IMG/VR virus record: IMGVR_UViG_3300030099_000549
Coordinates: 1 to 51,195 of that record
DNA length: 51,195 bases
Strand: one strand, 5' to 3'
Source: a virus
The translations under genes were made by a program, and so were the position numbers. Shown here piece by piece: positions 39,687 to 48,828 of the stretch. Positions within the stretch are counted from its first letter, which is position 1; each line of letters begins with the position of its first letter. A model generated the notes under the pieces. It was given only the letters and a program-made list of their open reading frames with translations, was not told the DNA's origin and searched no databases.

Positions 39687-39825
39687 TTATATTGACTTGG
39701 CTATTAAACAACATCAAAAAGTGTTGGAACAATCAGACGATACAGTTATGATGCACCGTCAACAAGGTGCTATCACAGCTTTGCGTAAACTAAAATATTT
39801 ACGGGATGAAGTAAATGGCTCTTAA
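39649..39825 (+). CDS. Small helical protein after the portal, 58 aa (start uncertain)
   Basis: The conserved-looking part is WEAFSNYIDLAIKQHQKVLE, then DTVMMHRQQGAITALRKLKY + LRDEVNGS. This matches small proteins next to portal genes in marine phages (helix, 'QGAI-ALRKL'). In-frame candidates for the start are GTG 39592, ATG 39613 and ATG 39649; I list the last to limit the overlap with the portal end. The stop overlaps the next gene's start by 11 bases. Confidence 0.65.
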   Translation: MVGNNRQWEAFSNYIDLAIKQHQKVLEQSDDTVMMHRQQGAITALRKLKYLRDEVNGS

Positions 39826-41557
39826 AGAACAAATGGATATGTTTGATGATGGTGGCCTGATGCAAGAGGGCGGCACGATTGACCCAATATCTGGCAATGA
39901 TGTTCCTATTGGCTCTACTCAAGAAGAAGTACGAGATGATATTCCAGCTCAACTTAGCGAAGGTGAGTTTGTATTTCCTGCAGACGTAGTGCGTTACTAC
40001 GGTCTTGAAACATTAATGAAAATGCGGCAAGAGGCAAAGCGAGGGCTAAAGCTAATGGAAGCTATGGGCCAAATGGGTAACTCAGAAGAAGCTACTATAC
40101 CTGATGATATTCCTTTTGATATAAATGACCTTGACATGGAAGATGATGGTGTGGTAGAATATCAGATAGGTGGTTTTGTACCGGGCCAGCAATATGGCAT
40201 TAGTGGATATCAACCATCTCAGTTCGCTGGTTTTCAACAACCAACTATGACACCACAGCCAATGCAACCTTTACAACCTACCTCAATGCAACCACTTCAA
40301 CCCACGGGTATGAGACCTTTACAAACTTCAGGAACACCTATCTCTACAACTAAGGTAGGCGGCTTACCCGGTCAAGTGGGTATGGGTTTTGATGTTGGGC
40401 CGCCTGATGAATATAAAACATACAGAAACGAAGCGGGTCAGGAAATACAAGTTCCATTTAAAGATGGCAAGGTTCACCCAGCATTTACAGTGCCGCAGGG
40501 TTATACTTTAGCTACAGGTCCAGCAGAAACAAAGACTGAAGAAACAAAGGTAGAAACAACACAAACTCAAGAACAATCTGATAGTGATGATAGTGATAGT
40601 GTTCAAATTGACCCCGTTAGACAGGGAGACAAAGGACAGTTTACTACAACAGACATGCGTGGCGTAGGATATGATAGGTCTAAAATAGATAAAGAAAGTG
40701 GGTTGTTAGGCGAACTTAATGAAATAATTAAAGCACAATCTAGAGATATAGGGCCGTTTGTTGCGGGAGCATTTGGTGCGGGAATAGGACCAACTCTAAA
40801 AGAAGCTGGAACTAGAATAGCCAGTGAACTAGGCGTAGGTAAGTTTAAAGAAACAAAAGGTGTTAATTCACGTAGAGAGTTTCTTACATCTCAAAAAGTA
40901 ACTATGGATGCTATATTATCTGGTCTTAATGCTACTTATGGTGGTACACGTTCAGCATTTCAAAAAGGACAGGGAACTGCAGGTCAACGATTGCATGAAC
41001 TTGCACCTGAAGTACAACGCTCTCTAGCAGGTGAATTAAAAGCTAACCGTGAGGCATTAGCGCAAGCACTTGAAGGTAAAACTGCTGCAGACCTTAGAGC
41101 AGAAATAAACAATACACAAGAAGGATTAGGTAAAGACCTTGTTGATTTAGGTATTGAAAAAACATATACAGCCACGCAACGTGGTAGACAAGTTCAACGT
41201 GAAAAAACTTATGGTCAATTATTTGCAGAGGCACGTGCAACTAAAGCAGCTAGAGATAAACTTGCAAATCAATATGGATTTGATGCAAAAGGAATGTCCA
41301 TATCTGAGGCTAGAGCAAAAGCAGCCGAAGTACAAAAACAAAGAGAAGCAGTTACTAGGGCTGGTCAAGAAAGACTTGCAGGAGATTTTTATGATGAGGG
41401 CGATGAAGGTCCAACCTTATCTGGTAGCCCATACGGTGAGTCTGCATTTGACCCCGGTAGTGGCTATGACTTTGATGTAGATGATGACGATGCATACATG
41501 GCTAAAGGCGGTCTTGCCCAACAGATGAAGCAAAGTGGGTTAGCTTCTAAAAAATAA
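39815..41557 (+). CDS. Virion-type protein with GG-motif and SEGEF domain, 580 aa
   Basis: Residues 8-23 read MFDDGGLMQEGGTIDP, then SGNDVPIGSTQEEVRDDIPA and LSEGEFVFPADVVRYYGLE. I know this N-terminal module from many marine phage structural proteins. The middle has tandem MQPLQPT units (three near-repeats at about residues 150-172) and a Thr/Glu/Ser-rich linker. Residues about 290-540 are charged helix. The C-terminus reads MAKGGLAQQMKQSGLASKK, again the MxxGGLA motif. No catalytic residues are seen. Located between portal and scaffold, it is probably a head or internal protein. Confidence 0.75.
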   Translation: MALKEQMDMFDDGGLMQEGGTIDPISGNDVPIGSTQEEVRDDIPAQLSEGEFVFPADVVRYYGLETLMKMRQEAKRGLKLMEAMGQMGNSEEATIPDDIPFDINDLDMEDDGVVEYQIGGFVPGQQYGISGYQPSQFAGFQQPTMTPQPMQPLQPTSMQPLQPTGMRPLQTSGTPISTTKVGGLPGQVGMGFDVGPPDEYKTYRNEAGQEIQVPFKDGKVHPAFTVPQGYTLATGPAETKTEETKVETTQTQEQSDSDDSDSVQIDPVRQGDKGQFTTTDMRGVGYDRSKIDKESGLLGELNEIIKAQSRDIGPFVAGAFGAGIGPTLKEAGTRIASELGVGKFKETKGVNSRREFLTSQKVTMDAILSGLNATYGGTRSAFQKGQGTAGQRLHELAPEVQRSLAGELKANREALAQALEGKTAADLRAEINNTQEGLGKDLVDLGIEKTYTATQRGRQVQREKTYGQLFAEARATKAARDKLANQYGFDAKGMSISEARAKAAEVQKQREAVTRAGQERLAGDFYDEGDEGPTLSGSPYGESAFDPGSGYDFDVDDDDAYMAKGGLAQQMKQSGLASKK

Positions 41558-41570
41558 TCCACATATCAAT

Positions 41571-41606
41571 GGCTACCTAACCCCCCAACACTGGCTACGG
41601 TTAGCC
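41571..41606 (+). repeat. Hairpin-like inverted repeat before the scaffold gene
   Basis: GGCTACCTAACC (41571-41582) can pair with GGTTAGCC (41599-41606), the stem having a two-base bulge, with a C-rich loop. AAGGAG follows before the scaffold ATG at 41624. It may act on the mRNA (translation or processing); no U-tract follows, so a terminator is unlikely. Confidence 0.35.
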
Positions 41607-41623
41607 CCATAAGGAGAAAAGAA

Positions 41624-42505
41624 ATGGCTGAAGCAGCTATTATGGCAGAGGAAATGCAACCAGAAAAGAAAGTTGCATTTGCAAATCGTAAATACACAAA
41701 CGAAGAAAAACGTCAACGTGAAGAAGCAGAACTAGAACAGCTTATAAAAGAAAACGCAGGTGAAACAGAAGAGCCTGAACAAAAAGAAGAACAAGAAGCT
41801 GAACCTGCAAACGCAGAAGAGAAAACATTTAAGAAGCGTTACTCTGATTTACGTAGGCATCAGCAGAAACAAGCTGAAGAGTTAAAGAAAGAGATTGAAG
41901 ATTTAAAGCGTCAACTCTCTGTTGCAGCACAAAAGGAAATGAGATTACCTAAGTCTGATGAAGACATAGAAAAATGGGCAGAAGAATTTCCTGATGTAGC
42001 ACAAATTGTAGAAACAATTGCAATGAAAAAAGCGGCTGAGAAAGCAAGTATTCTTGAGGACCGCATAAAAGCAATTGATGAAATGCAACAGTCAGCCACA
42101 AAAGAAAAAGCTGAAGCTGAGTTAATGAGATTGCATCCTGACTTTGATGAGATTCGTGATAGCGATGATTTTCACGATTGGGCTGATGAACAACCTAAAT
42201 GGGTACAAGATGCATTATACGAAAATGATAATGACGCACGGTCAGCAGCAAGAGCAATTGACCTGTACAAAGCTGATAAGGGAATAAAAAGTGAGAAGAA
42301 GTCTAAAAAAGATAAAGGTGCTGCTGAAGCTGTTTCAGCGAAACGTGAACGTAACACACCTCAAGCAGACGAAACTTCCACTTATTTAAAAGAGTCTCAA
42401 GTTCAGGCAATGTCACCACAAGAATATGAAAAGCATTCTGATGAAATAATGGAAGCTATTCGTAGTGGTAAGTTTGTCTATGATGTATCTGGCTCTGCTA
42501 GATAA
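41624..42505 (+). CDS. Scaffolding protein, 293 aa
   Basis: A soluble, highly charged helix-rich protein: KRQREEAELEQLIKENAGET, then EEKTFKKRYSDLRRHQQKQA, EELKKEIEDLKRQLSVAA (coiled coil), HPDFDEIRDSDDFHDWADEQ, and a basic stretch followed by QVQAMSPQEYEKHSDEIMEA. Composition and place immediately before the major capsid gene are those of podovirus scaffolds. 'RYSDLRRHQQK', 'P-FPDVAQI-ETI' and 'D---W---QP-W-Q-ALYEN--D' are marks I know from this family. AAGGAGAAAAGAA precedes the ATG. Confidence 0.88.
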   Translation: MAEAAIMAEEMQPEKKVAFANRKYTNEEKRQREEAELEQLIKENAGETEEPEQKEEQEAEPANAEEKTFKKRYSDLRRHQQKQAEELKKEIEDLKRQLSVAAQKEMRLPKSDEDIEKWAEEFPDVAQIVETIAMKKAAEKASILEDRIKAIDEMQQSATKEKAEAELMRLHPDFDEIRDSDDFHDWADEQPKWVQDALYENDNDARSAARAIDLYKADKGIKSEKKSKKDKGAAEAVSAKRERNTPQADETSTYLKESQVQAMSPQEYEKHSDEIMEAIRSGKFVYDVSGSAR

Positions 42506-42517
42506 ATAAAAAAAGTG

Positions 42518-42545
42518 TTGACAAATAGTTATATTTATGTATAAC
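42518..42545 (+). promoter_or_regulatory. Promoter before the major capsid gene
   Basis: TTGACA (42518-42523), a 16-bp spacer and TATAAC (42540-42545; five of six). It would give a 170-base leader to the capsid mRNA, containing a hairpin and a short ORF. A dedicated promoter fits the high demand for capsid protein. Confidence 0.7.
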
Positions 42546-42558
42546 TATAGTTAATCAA

Positions 42559-42588
42559 GAGTGTACGTTAAGCGCATGATGTACACTC
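42559..42588 (+). repeat. Hairpin in the capsid mRNA leader
   Basis: GAGTGTAC (42559-42566) and GTACACTC (42581-42588) are a perfect 8-bp stem with a 14-base loop, about ten bases after the expected transcription start. The start codons of the short leader ORF (42576, 42579) lie in the loop. It can stabilise the 5' end of the mRNA or hide the leader start. A run of A follows but no U-tract. Confidence 0.6.
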
Positions 42589-42671
42589 AAAATGCAAACA
42601 CACAGTTTTACGGATTACCTGAAGAGTTTGGCCTGACCCGTACAGTCACACCCAAGCAACGCAGCCTCTAA
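42576..42671 (+). CDS. Short leader ORF before the capsid gene, 31 aa
   Basis: MMYTQNANTQFYGLPEEFGL + TRTVTPKQRSL is protein-like in composition and ends 54 bases before the capsid ATG. There is no ribosome site upstream, and the start lies in the loop of the leader hairpin. It may be a real small protein or a translated leader that controls capsid expression. A chance ORF is still possible. Confidence 0.4.
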   Translation: MMYTQNANTQFYGLPEEFGLTRTVTPKQRSL

Positions 42672-42725
42672 TAGCTTACGTTTGTATCTGTTTACATAAA
42701 AACTACCAAATAAGGAGATGGTACT

Positions 42726-43784
42726 ATGGCGTTTACAACCGCTAGTGGGTACGGTAATCTTCCTAACGGTAATTTTTCGCCTATCATTTACAGCAAACAG
42801 GTGCAACTTGCTTTCCGCAAGGCTGCTGTTGCTGAGGCAATCACCAATAACGACTACTTTGGTGAAATTGCACAGATGGGTGATTCCGTTAAGATTATCA
42901 AAGAACCCGAAATTACCGTCAAGGCTTATGCACGTGGTACAACAATCACACCGCAAGACCTTGATGATGAAGATTTCAACCTTACCATTGACAAAGCTAA
43001 CTACTTTGCATTTAAGGTTGATGACATTGAAGAGGCACACAGCCACGTAAACTTCCAGCAATTGGCAAGTGACCGTGCTGCGTACCGTTTGGCTGACCAG
43101 TTTGACCAAGACGTTCTTGGTTACATGAGTGGCTTTAAACAGTCTGCAATTCATGGTGTGGCAGATACTGCTAATACAACCGTAAATGGTTCAAAAGCAG
43201 TTTCTACTGCAGGTTCTAATGAATTGTTGGCTGAAATGCAAGTTGATGCTAATGACTTTGGTGGCTCTGCCAACAATGGTATTGGTATTCAGCCACGCTT
43301 ACCGGGTGCATCTGCTGTACCGGGGTCAGGCAATGCTAACCCAACCATGATTATTGCTCGTATGGCTCGTAAGCTGGACCAGCAAAATGTGGATACTCAA
43401 GGCCGTTGGCTCGTAATTAACCCTGTATTCATGGAAATCTTGAAAGATGAAGATTCAAAACTTCTGAACCAAGACTACGGTGAGACAGGTGGACTTCGTA
43501 ACGGACTTGTCGTTAATAACCTGCACGGTTTCCAAGTGTATGTTTCTAACAACCTTCCTGAGATTGGAACAGGTTCTGCCACTACTGGTGGTACTAACTC
43601 ATCCAACTTTGGTGTGATTGTTGGTGGACATTCATCTGCCGTTGCTACTGCAGAGCAAATTAACAAGACAGAAACATACCGTGACCCTGACAGCTTCGCT
43701 GACATTGTTCGTGGTATGCACCTCTATGGACGTAAGATTCTTCGTCCAGAGGCTCTTGTTAACGCTCGTTTCTGTCTAGTGTAA
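42726..43784 (+). CDS. Major capsid protein, 352 aa
   Basis: The product starts AFTTASGYGNLPNGNFSPII and has YSKQVQLAFRKAAVAEAITN, NDYFGEIAQMGDSVKIIKEP, YFAFKVDDIEEAHSHVNF, then AAYRLADQFDQDVLGYMSGF and a loop domain (DTQGRWLVINPVFMEILKDE). The order (Q-AFRKAAV-EAITNNDYFGEI---GDSV-IIKEPEI-VK-Y) is the HK97-fold capsid type of marine and T7-like podoviruses. AAGGAGATGGTACT precedes the ATG, and codon use is that of an abundant protein (fewer AT-rich codons). Located after the scaffold gene. Confidence 0.93.
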   Translation: MAFTTASGYGNLPNGNFSPIIYSKQVQLAFRKAAVAEAITNNDYFGEIAQMGDSVKIIKEPEITVKAYARGTTITPQDLDDEDFNLTIDKANYFAFKVDDIEEAHSHVNFQQLASDRAAYRLADQFDQDVLGYMSGFKQSAIHGVADTANTTVNGSKAVSTAGSNELLAEMQVDANDFGGSANNGIGIQPRLPGASAVPGSGNANPTMIIARMARKLDQQNVDTQGRWLVINPVFMEILKDEDSKLLNQDYGETGGLRNGLVVNNLHGFQVYVSNNLPEIGTGSATTGGTNSSNFGVIVGGHSSAVATAEQINKTETYRDPDSFADIVRGMHLYGRKILRPEALVNARFCLV

Positions 43785-43798
43785 GGGAGGATTGAACT

Positions 43799-44275
43799 AT
43801 GGCTACAATTACTGCTACTCTTGCTCCTGCACACGGAAACTCTGCCCGTGGTAGACAGCCTTACTATGTGCAACAAACTATTGACCTAACGGCTAATAGT
43901 ATTGCTCCCGGTGATGTTGTTCAAGCACTTACTATTCCAGCCAATACTAAAATAATTGCTGCTGGTCTTCAAGTTGTAACTAGTGCTACCATGAACGCAT
44001 CTACAGATGCTACTGCTATCCTTGGAACTGGTGCTGACGATAATGAATACGTTGCAGCTTTTGACATTGATGGCGCAGCAGACGGTGCTTACGCTCCTAG
44101 TGCTACTGTTGCTGATGACGTTGTTCTCACTTCAGCAGATACTTTGGATGTAACACTAGCTGGTTCTGGTGCTTCTTTCACCGCAGGTAAGTTGCGTGTC
44201 TACGCAAGTTTACTAGATGTTAGCGACATTGGCTCAATGACTGCCGATGAAGTTGACCGTGATACACTCGCATAA
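43799..44275 (+). CDS. Capsid decoration or head-accessory protein, 158 aa
   Basis: An all-beta protein: AQGNSARGRQPYYVQQTIDL is the opening type (actual start MATITATLAPAHGNSARGRQ), then PGDVVQALTIPANTKIIAAG, NEYVAAFDIDGAADGAYAPS and KLRVYASLLDVSDI. Strands with Thr/Ala/Asp-rich loops, GGGAGG before the ATG, and place directly after the capsid gene suggest a protein that sits on the capsid surface. A terminator follows. Identity inferred. Confidence 0.7.
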   Translation: MATITATLAPAHGNSARGRQPYYVQQTIDLTANSIAPGDVVQALTIPANTKIIAAGLQVVTSATMNASTDATAILGTGADDNEYVAAFDIDGAADGAYAPSATVADDVVLTSADTLDVTLAGSGASFTAGKLRVYASLLDVSDIGSMTADEVDRDTLA

Positions 44276-44285
44276 CTAAGTTGAG

Positions 44286-44317
44286 GGGGCAGGGCAACTT
44301 GCCCCTTCTTACTCTTT
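44286..44317 (+). terminator. Intrinsic terminator after the capsid/decoration genes
   Basis: GGGGCA (44286-44291) and TGCCCC (44300-44305) form a 6-bp stem with an 8-base loop, followed by TTCTTACTCTTT. It can separate the highly expressed capsid unit from the tail genes, perhaps partly read through because no promoter is obvious before 44329. Confidence 0.7.
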
Positions 44318-44328
44318 AAGGATTTAGT

Positions 44329-45048
44329 ATGGCATATAATTACTTAGGCTTGACAAACGAAGTGTTAGCACGGATGAATGAGGTAGAATTGACTGCCTCT
44401 AATTTTGTGTCTGGCGCACGTGGTTTTCAAGTGCAATGTAAAAATGCAGTAAACGATGCCATTAATTATATTAATCAGCGTGAGTTTGGTTGGCCTTTTT
44501 CACATGCTACAAAAACAGAAACATTAGTAGTAGACCAAACACGATATACAATTCCTACTGATGCAACACATGTTGATTATGAAACATTTAGAATATCAAA
44601 AGATAATACATTAGGTGTAGCAGGTACAACACTACGAGTTCTTGACTATAAAGAATATGTAGATAGATTTATTGACCAAGAAACTACATCAGATGTAGGT
44701 GGTGTGCCTATATTTGTATTTCGTACACCAGATAATAATTATGGCTTATATCCATATCCTGATAAAGCATATACTTTAAAGTACGAACATTTTAATAAAC
44801 CTACAGCCTTATCTGCAGCAACAGATGCACCTACAGTTCCAGAACAATTTCGTCAAGTTATTGCAGATGGTGCTACAGCATATGCTTATCAATATAGAGG
44901 TGAAGCACAGCAGTATGGTATTAACTTCTCAAGATTTGAAGAAGGTATAAAACATATGCAATCTATATTATTAAATAGAACAGATTATGTAAGGTCAACT
45001 TTCATACCGCACTCACAGAGATACGGCATTAACATAGCAGCATTTTAG
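44329..45048 (+). CDS. Head-tail adaptor / tail tubular protein A-like, 239 aa
   Basis: MAYNYLGLTNEVLARMNEVE, then QVQCKNAVNDAINYINQREF, GWPFSHATKTETLVVDQTRY and YEHFNKPTALSAATDAPTVP, with PEQFRQVIADGATAYAYQYR at the end. Helical bundle plus beta domain in this order is the adaptor (T7 gp11-type) of podoviruses. It joins the portal to the nozzle, and its gene precedes the nozzle gene as usual. Confidence 0.85.
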   Translation: MAYNYLGLTNEVLARMNEVELTASNFVSGARGFQVQCKNAVNDAINYINQREFGWPFSHATKTETLVVDQTRYTIPTDATHVDYETFRISKDNTLGVAGTTLRVLDYKEYVDRFIDQETTSDVGGVPIFVFRTPDNNYGLYPYPDKAYTLKYEHFNKPTALSAATDAPTVPEQFRQVIADGATAYAYQYRGEAQQYGINFSRFEEGIKHMQSILLNRTDYVRSTFIPHSQRYGINIAAF

Positions 45049-45055
45049 GTGACAC

Positions 45056-46558
45056 ATGGCAGACGAATCAGGACTTAGCCCATTTGTCTTTGCCTGTTCT
45101 GGAGGATTGGTACTAGACCTATCTACTTTTGATATGCAACCGGGTATGGCACTTGAGTTGCAAAACTTTGAGCCAGACATTAAAGGTGGATACAGACGTA
45201 TTTCTGGCTACGCAAAGTGGAATAGTAATATTGTACCACAGGATGCTAGTGCTAGTGAAAAGGTACTAATGTCTGCTTACTTTAAGGGTAAGGTTATTGC
45301 TGCTCGTGGAACTAAAATACACGAAGGTGGCAAGACAGGTAGTTGGACACAAATTGATACAGGTAGAACAAGTGCTGGTAAATATACACACTTCCGTTAT
45401 AACTTGGCTGGCACAGAATTTATTGTGTGGGCCGATGGTGCAAATCATGCGACCAAGTATGATGGCAGCACTGTTACTGACCTTAACGCAACAGGCGCAC
45501 CAACTAATCCAAAGTTTGTAGTAGGATTTAAAGACGCACTATTTTTTGCTGGTATGTCTAGCACACCACAGGCAATAACATTTACTGCACCTTTTACAGA
45601 TAATGATTTTAGTACAGCTAACGGTGCAGGTACAATAAATGTAGACAGTAATATTACTGGACTGTTTCCATTTCGTGACCAACTATTTATATTTTGTGAA
45701 GAGCGTATATTTAAATTAGTTGGTAATACTATAGCAGATTTTCAAGTATTGCCTGTTACACGTGAAATAGGTTGCGTTAATGGGCATACCATTCAAGAAG
45801 TCGGTGGTGACATTATCTTCCTTGGTCCAGATGGACTGCGTACTGTTGCTGGTACAGAAAAGATTGGTGACGTTGAACTTGGTACAATTAGCCGACAGGT
45901 ACAGCCAAGGTTTGAAGGACTAACTGATGTTGACGAATTTGACAGTGTAGTTCTACCTGATAAAACACAGTATCGTATATTCTTTTCTAACGCAAATACG
46001 ACACGTTCTAATACAACAGGTGTTATAGCAGTTAGAAAACAAACATATGAGTTTGCTGATATTCGTGGTATAAGACCAAGTAGTACAGACTTTATTGTTG
46101 ATGAAGGTGAATCAATAGTATTACATGGCGAATATGATGGATTTGTATATCGTCAAGAACAGGGCAATGACTTTGATGGTAATACTATTACAGGTAAGTA
46201 CAGGTCTCCTGATTTATCTTTAGGTGATTCAGGTATTCGTAAAAACTTTCAGCGTATAATTATTAATTATGCACCTGAAGCTGCTGTTAATGCAGACTTG
46301 TTTGTAAGATATGACTATGAGTCACCACAAGTACCACGTCCTGCTGCATATCCGTTTGACACTGCCACTGTTGTGGCTGTTTATGGTTCATCGGTATATG
46401 GAACAGCAACATACGGTGGACAGTCAAACCCATTGGTTAGGCAACCGATTGAAGGTTCGGGATTTGCTGTAGCACTAAGAGTTAATGATAGAGGGGTATC
46501 AGCCCCATATTCGCTGAAGGGTTTTCAGCTAGAATTTGATGTAGGAGCAAGACGTTAA
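45056..46558 (+). CDS. Tail nozzle / tail tubular protein B-like, 500 aa
   Basis: Beta-rich protein opening SGLSPFVFACSGGLVLDLST, then ELQNFEPDIKGGYRRISGYA, KTGSWTQIDTGRTSAGKYTH, ADGANHATKYDGSTVTDL, and LIFLGPDGLRTVAGT-like strands later (DIIFLGPDGLRTVAGTEKIG). Propeller-like repeats with 'F-N-EP---GGYRRI-GY' are what I know from nozzle proteins of marine podoviruses. It forms the tail tube end and anchors fibres. Its stop overlaps the fibre ATG (TAATG). Confidence 0.82.
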   Translation: MADESGLSPFVFACSGGLVLDLSTFDMQPGMALELQNFEPDIKGGYRRISGYAKWNSNIVPQDASASEKVLMSAYFKGKVIAARGTKIHEGGKTGSWTQIDTGRTSAGKYTHFRYNLAGTEFIVWADGANHATKYDGSTVTDLNATGAPTNPKFVVGFKDALFFAGMSSTPQAITFTAPFTDNDFSTANGAGTINVDSNITGLFPFRDQLFIFCEERIFKLVGNTIADFQVLPVTREIGCVNGHTIQEVGGDIIFLGPDGLRTVAGTEKIGDVELGTISRQVQPRFEGLTDVDEFDSVVLPDKTQYRIFFSNANTTRSNTTGVIAVRKQTYEFADIRGIRPSSTDFIVDEGESIVLHGEYDGFVYRQEQGNDFDGNTITGKYRSPDLSLGDSGIRKNFQRIIINYAPEAAVNADLFVRYDYESPQVPRPAAYPFDTATVVAVYGSSVYGTATYGGQSNPLVRQPIEGSGFAVALRVNDRGVSAPYSLKGFQLEFDVGARR

Positions 46559-48825
46559 TGGCAGGTTTTACCAGACAGTCCTCATATACTGATGGCGACA
46601 TTATTAATGCTGCCGACAGTAATGATGAGTTTAATCAACTTGTAAATGCTTTTGCAAACACTTCAGGCCATAAACATGATGGCACTGCAGCAGAAGGTCC
46701 AGTTATTGGTTTAATTGGAGACCCCGGTGTTGCTACCCCACTTAACAAAGTTGTAGTTGACGATACTAATAATCGTGTAGGCGTGTTTGTTGATGTATCT
46801 GGTTCTACAACTGAGCAGTTTAGATTTCAAGATGGTGCTATTGTACCTGTAACTGATAACGATATTGACCTTGGTACAAGTAGCCTTGAGTTTAAAGATT
46901 TACATTTAGATGGTACTGCTAATATTGATAGTCTAGTAGCCGATACTGCTGACATTAACGGTGGTACTGCAGACAATGTTGTAATTGGTGGTAGCACTGC
47001 TGCTGCTATTACAGGCACTACGCTTGTAGCAAATACAAGTTTAAATATTGCAGGTGATGGTGCAACAGTTACAGGCATTAAAGATGAAGACAATATGGCT
47101 TCTAATAGTGCTACCAAACTGGCTACACAGCAATCTATTAAAGCGTATGTAGATGCACAGCTAACTGCAGAAGACTTAGATTTTCAAGCAGACAGTGGCG
47201 GTGCATTATCTATTGACCTTGATAGTGAAACACTTACCTTTACTGGTGGTACAGGTATTGACACTAGCGGTTCTGGTAACGCTGTTACATTTGCTATTGA
47301 TAGCACTGTTACAACCCTAACAGGTTCGCAAACTCTCACAAACAAAACTCTCACTACACCTATTATTGCAGAAATTGATTCAGGCGCAGATATTACCCTA
47401 GATGCAACTGCTGATATTATTCTTGACGCAGGTGGTGCAAATATTATATTTAAAGATGATGGCACATCAATTCTTGATATTGCAAACAACTCATCCGATG
47501 TAGAACTTACTGTAAGCACAGCAGATAAGAACTTTGCTATTAAAGGTACAGATGGCTCATCTGCTATTACTGCACTTGACATTGACATGGCTCTTGCAGG
47601 TAAAGCTACTTTTAGTGGTGATGTTGTAGTTACAGGAGACCTGACTGTAACAGGTGATGACATTACTATGGCTACAAATACAGCTGGTCATGTTATGGTA
47701 GCTGATGGTACAAACTTTAACCCTGTAGCGATATCTGGTGATGTAACGATAAATAGTGCTGGTGCAGTAACTATTGCTAATGATGCTGTTGAAACAGCGA
47801 TGGTCAATGCCAATGTCATCACAGGTCAAACACAAGAAACTACAGTAGATACATCAAACGATTTACTTTTATTCTTTGACAACTCAGCATCTGCTTTAAG
47901 AAAAATACCTGTTACTAATTTGGTATCGTCTGTAGGTGGTTTGTCTGATGTAGTTGCTGATACCTCACCACAACTAGGTGGTGACTTAGATGTTAATGGA
48001 CAGGATATTGTATCAACATCTAATGGTAACATAAGCCTACTACCAAATGGTAGCGGTAAAGTTTTGATAGATGGTAACGGTTCTACAGGTGGGGTTATTC
48101 TTGAAGACGGCAGCATTGATATACGGTCTAGCACTGGCAGTGTTTCAGAAATAAAATTTTATTGTGAAGTAAATAACGCCCATGCTCAAACTTTAAAAGC
48201 ACAACCACACTCTGCAGGAAGTAGCGCAGTATTAACATTACCTGTAGCAACAGGAACATTGGTGGGTAGCGGAGATACAGGGACAGTATCAAATGGTATG
48301 TTAGCTGGTAGTATTGCTGACAGCAAACTTAGCACTATTTCTACAGCAGGTAAAGTTGACCTTGGCGCACTTGAGATTGATGGAGGCACTGACATAGGTG
48401 CAGACCTTGTAGATGCTGACTTGCTTATTGTTGATGATGGTGCAAATGGCACAGAGCGTAAGTCAGAGTTTACACGTGTAAAAAAATACATCTACTCTGC
48501 AATGTCAGGTGATGCAACTGCAAGTGACTCAGGTGCATTGACAATTGCAAATGGTGCAGTAGAAAATGCAATGTTAGCAGGTTCTATTGCAGACAGCAAA
48601 CTAAACACAATATCAACAGCAGGTAAAGTATCTATAGATGCCCTTGACATAGACGGTGGCACAGATATCGGTGCAGCACTTACAGACTCAGATATTTTTA
48701 TAGTGGACGATGGTGCAGGTGGTACTAACAGAAAAGCTACAATGAGTAGACTAGCTACGTATGTTAATTCTACAAGCACTGGTGCTTCTGCTGGTTTTGC
48801 TGTGGCTATGGCAATTGCACTTTAA
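46558..48825 (+). CDS. Tail fibre protein with internal repeats, 755 aa
   Basis: The N-terminal 120 residues (AGFTRQSSYTDGDIINAADS, NQLVNAFANTSGHKHDGTAA) are the conserved tail-attachment type. The shaft is Asp/Thr/Ala/Gly-rich with strand-turn units such as TNKTLTTPIIAEIDSGADIT and VVTGDLTVTGDDITMATN. Near the end a block occurs twice: MLAGSIADSKLSTISTAGKV + ALEIDGGTDIGADLVDAD and MLAGSIADSKLNTISTAGKV + ALDIDGGTDIGAALTDSD. There is no enzyme domain. It forms a fibre that contacts the host or holds the smaller tip proteins encoded next. Confidence 0.9.
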   Translation: MAGFTRQSSYTDGDIINAADSNDEFNQLVNAFANTSGHKHDGTAAEGPVIGLIGDPGVATPLNKVVVDDTNNRVGVFVDVSGSTTEQFRFQDGAIVPVTDNDIDLGTSSLEFKDLHLDGTANIDSLVADTADINGGTADNVVIGGSTAAAITGTTLVANTSLNIAGDGATVTGIKDEDNMASNSATKLATQQSIKAYVDAQLTAEDLDFQADSGGALSIDLDSETLTFTGGTGIDTSGSGNAVTFAIDSTVTTLTGSQTLTNKTLTTPIIAEIDSGADITLDATADIILDAGGANIIFKDDGTSILDIANNSSDVELTVSTADKNFAIKGTDGSSAITALDIDMALAGKATFSGDVVVTGDLTVTGDDITMATNTAGHVMVADGTNFNPVAISGDVTINSAGAVTIANDAVETAMVNANVITGQTQETTVDTSNDLLLFFDNSASALRKIPVTNLVSSVGGLSDVVADTSPQLGGDLDVNGQDIVSTSNGNISLLPNGSGKVLIDGNGSTGGVILEDGSIDIRSSTGSVSEIKFYCEVNNAHAQTLKAQPHSAGSSAVLTLPVATGTLVGSGDTGTVSNGMLAGSIADSKLSTISTAGKVDLGALEIDGGTDIGADLVDADLLIVDDGANGTERKSEFTRVKKYIYSAMSGDATASDSGALTIANGAVENAMLAGSIADSKLNTISTAGKVSIDALDIDGGTDIGAALTDSDIFIVDDGAGGTNRKATMSRLATYVNSTSTGASAGFAVAMAIAL

Positions 48826-48828
48826 TTC

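Noticed and set aside
47184-47663. Minus-strand ORF (159 aa) opposite the tail fibre shaft
   Set aside because: The repeated Ser/Ala/Val composition only reflects the repeats of the fibre gene on the other strand.
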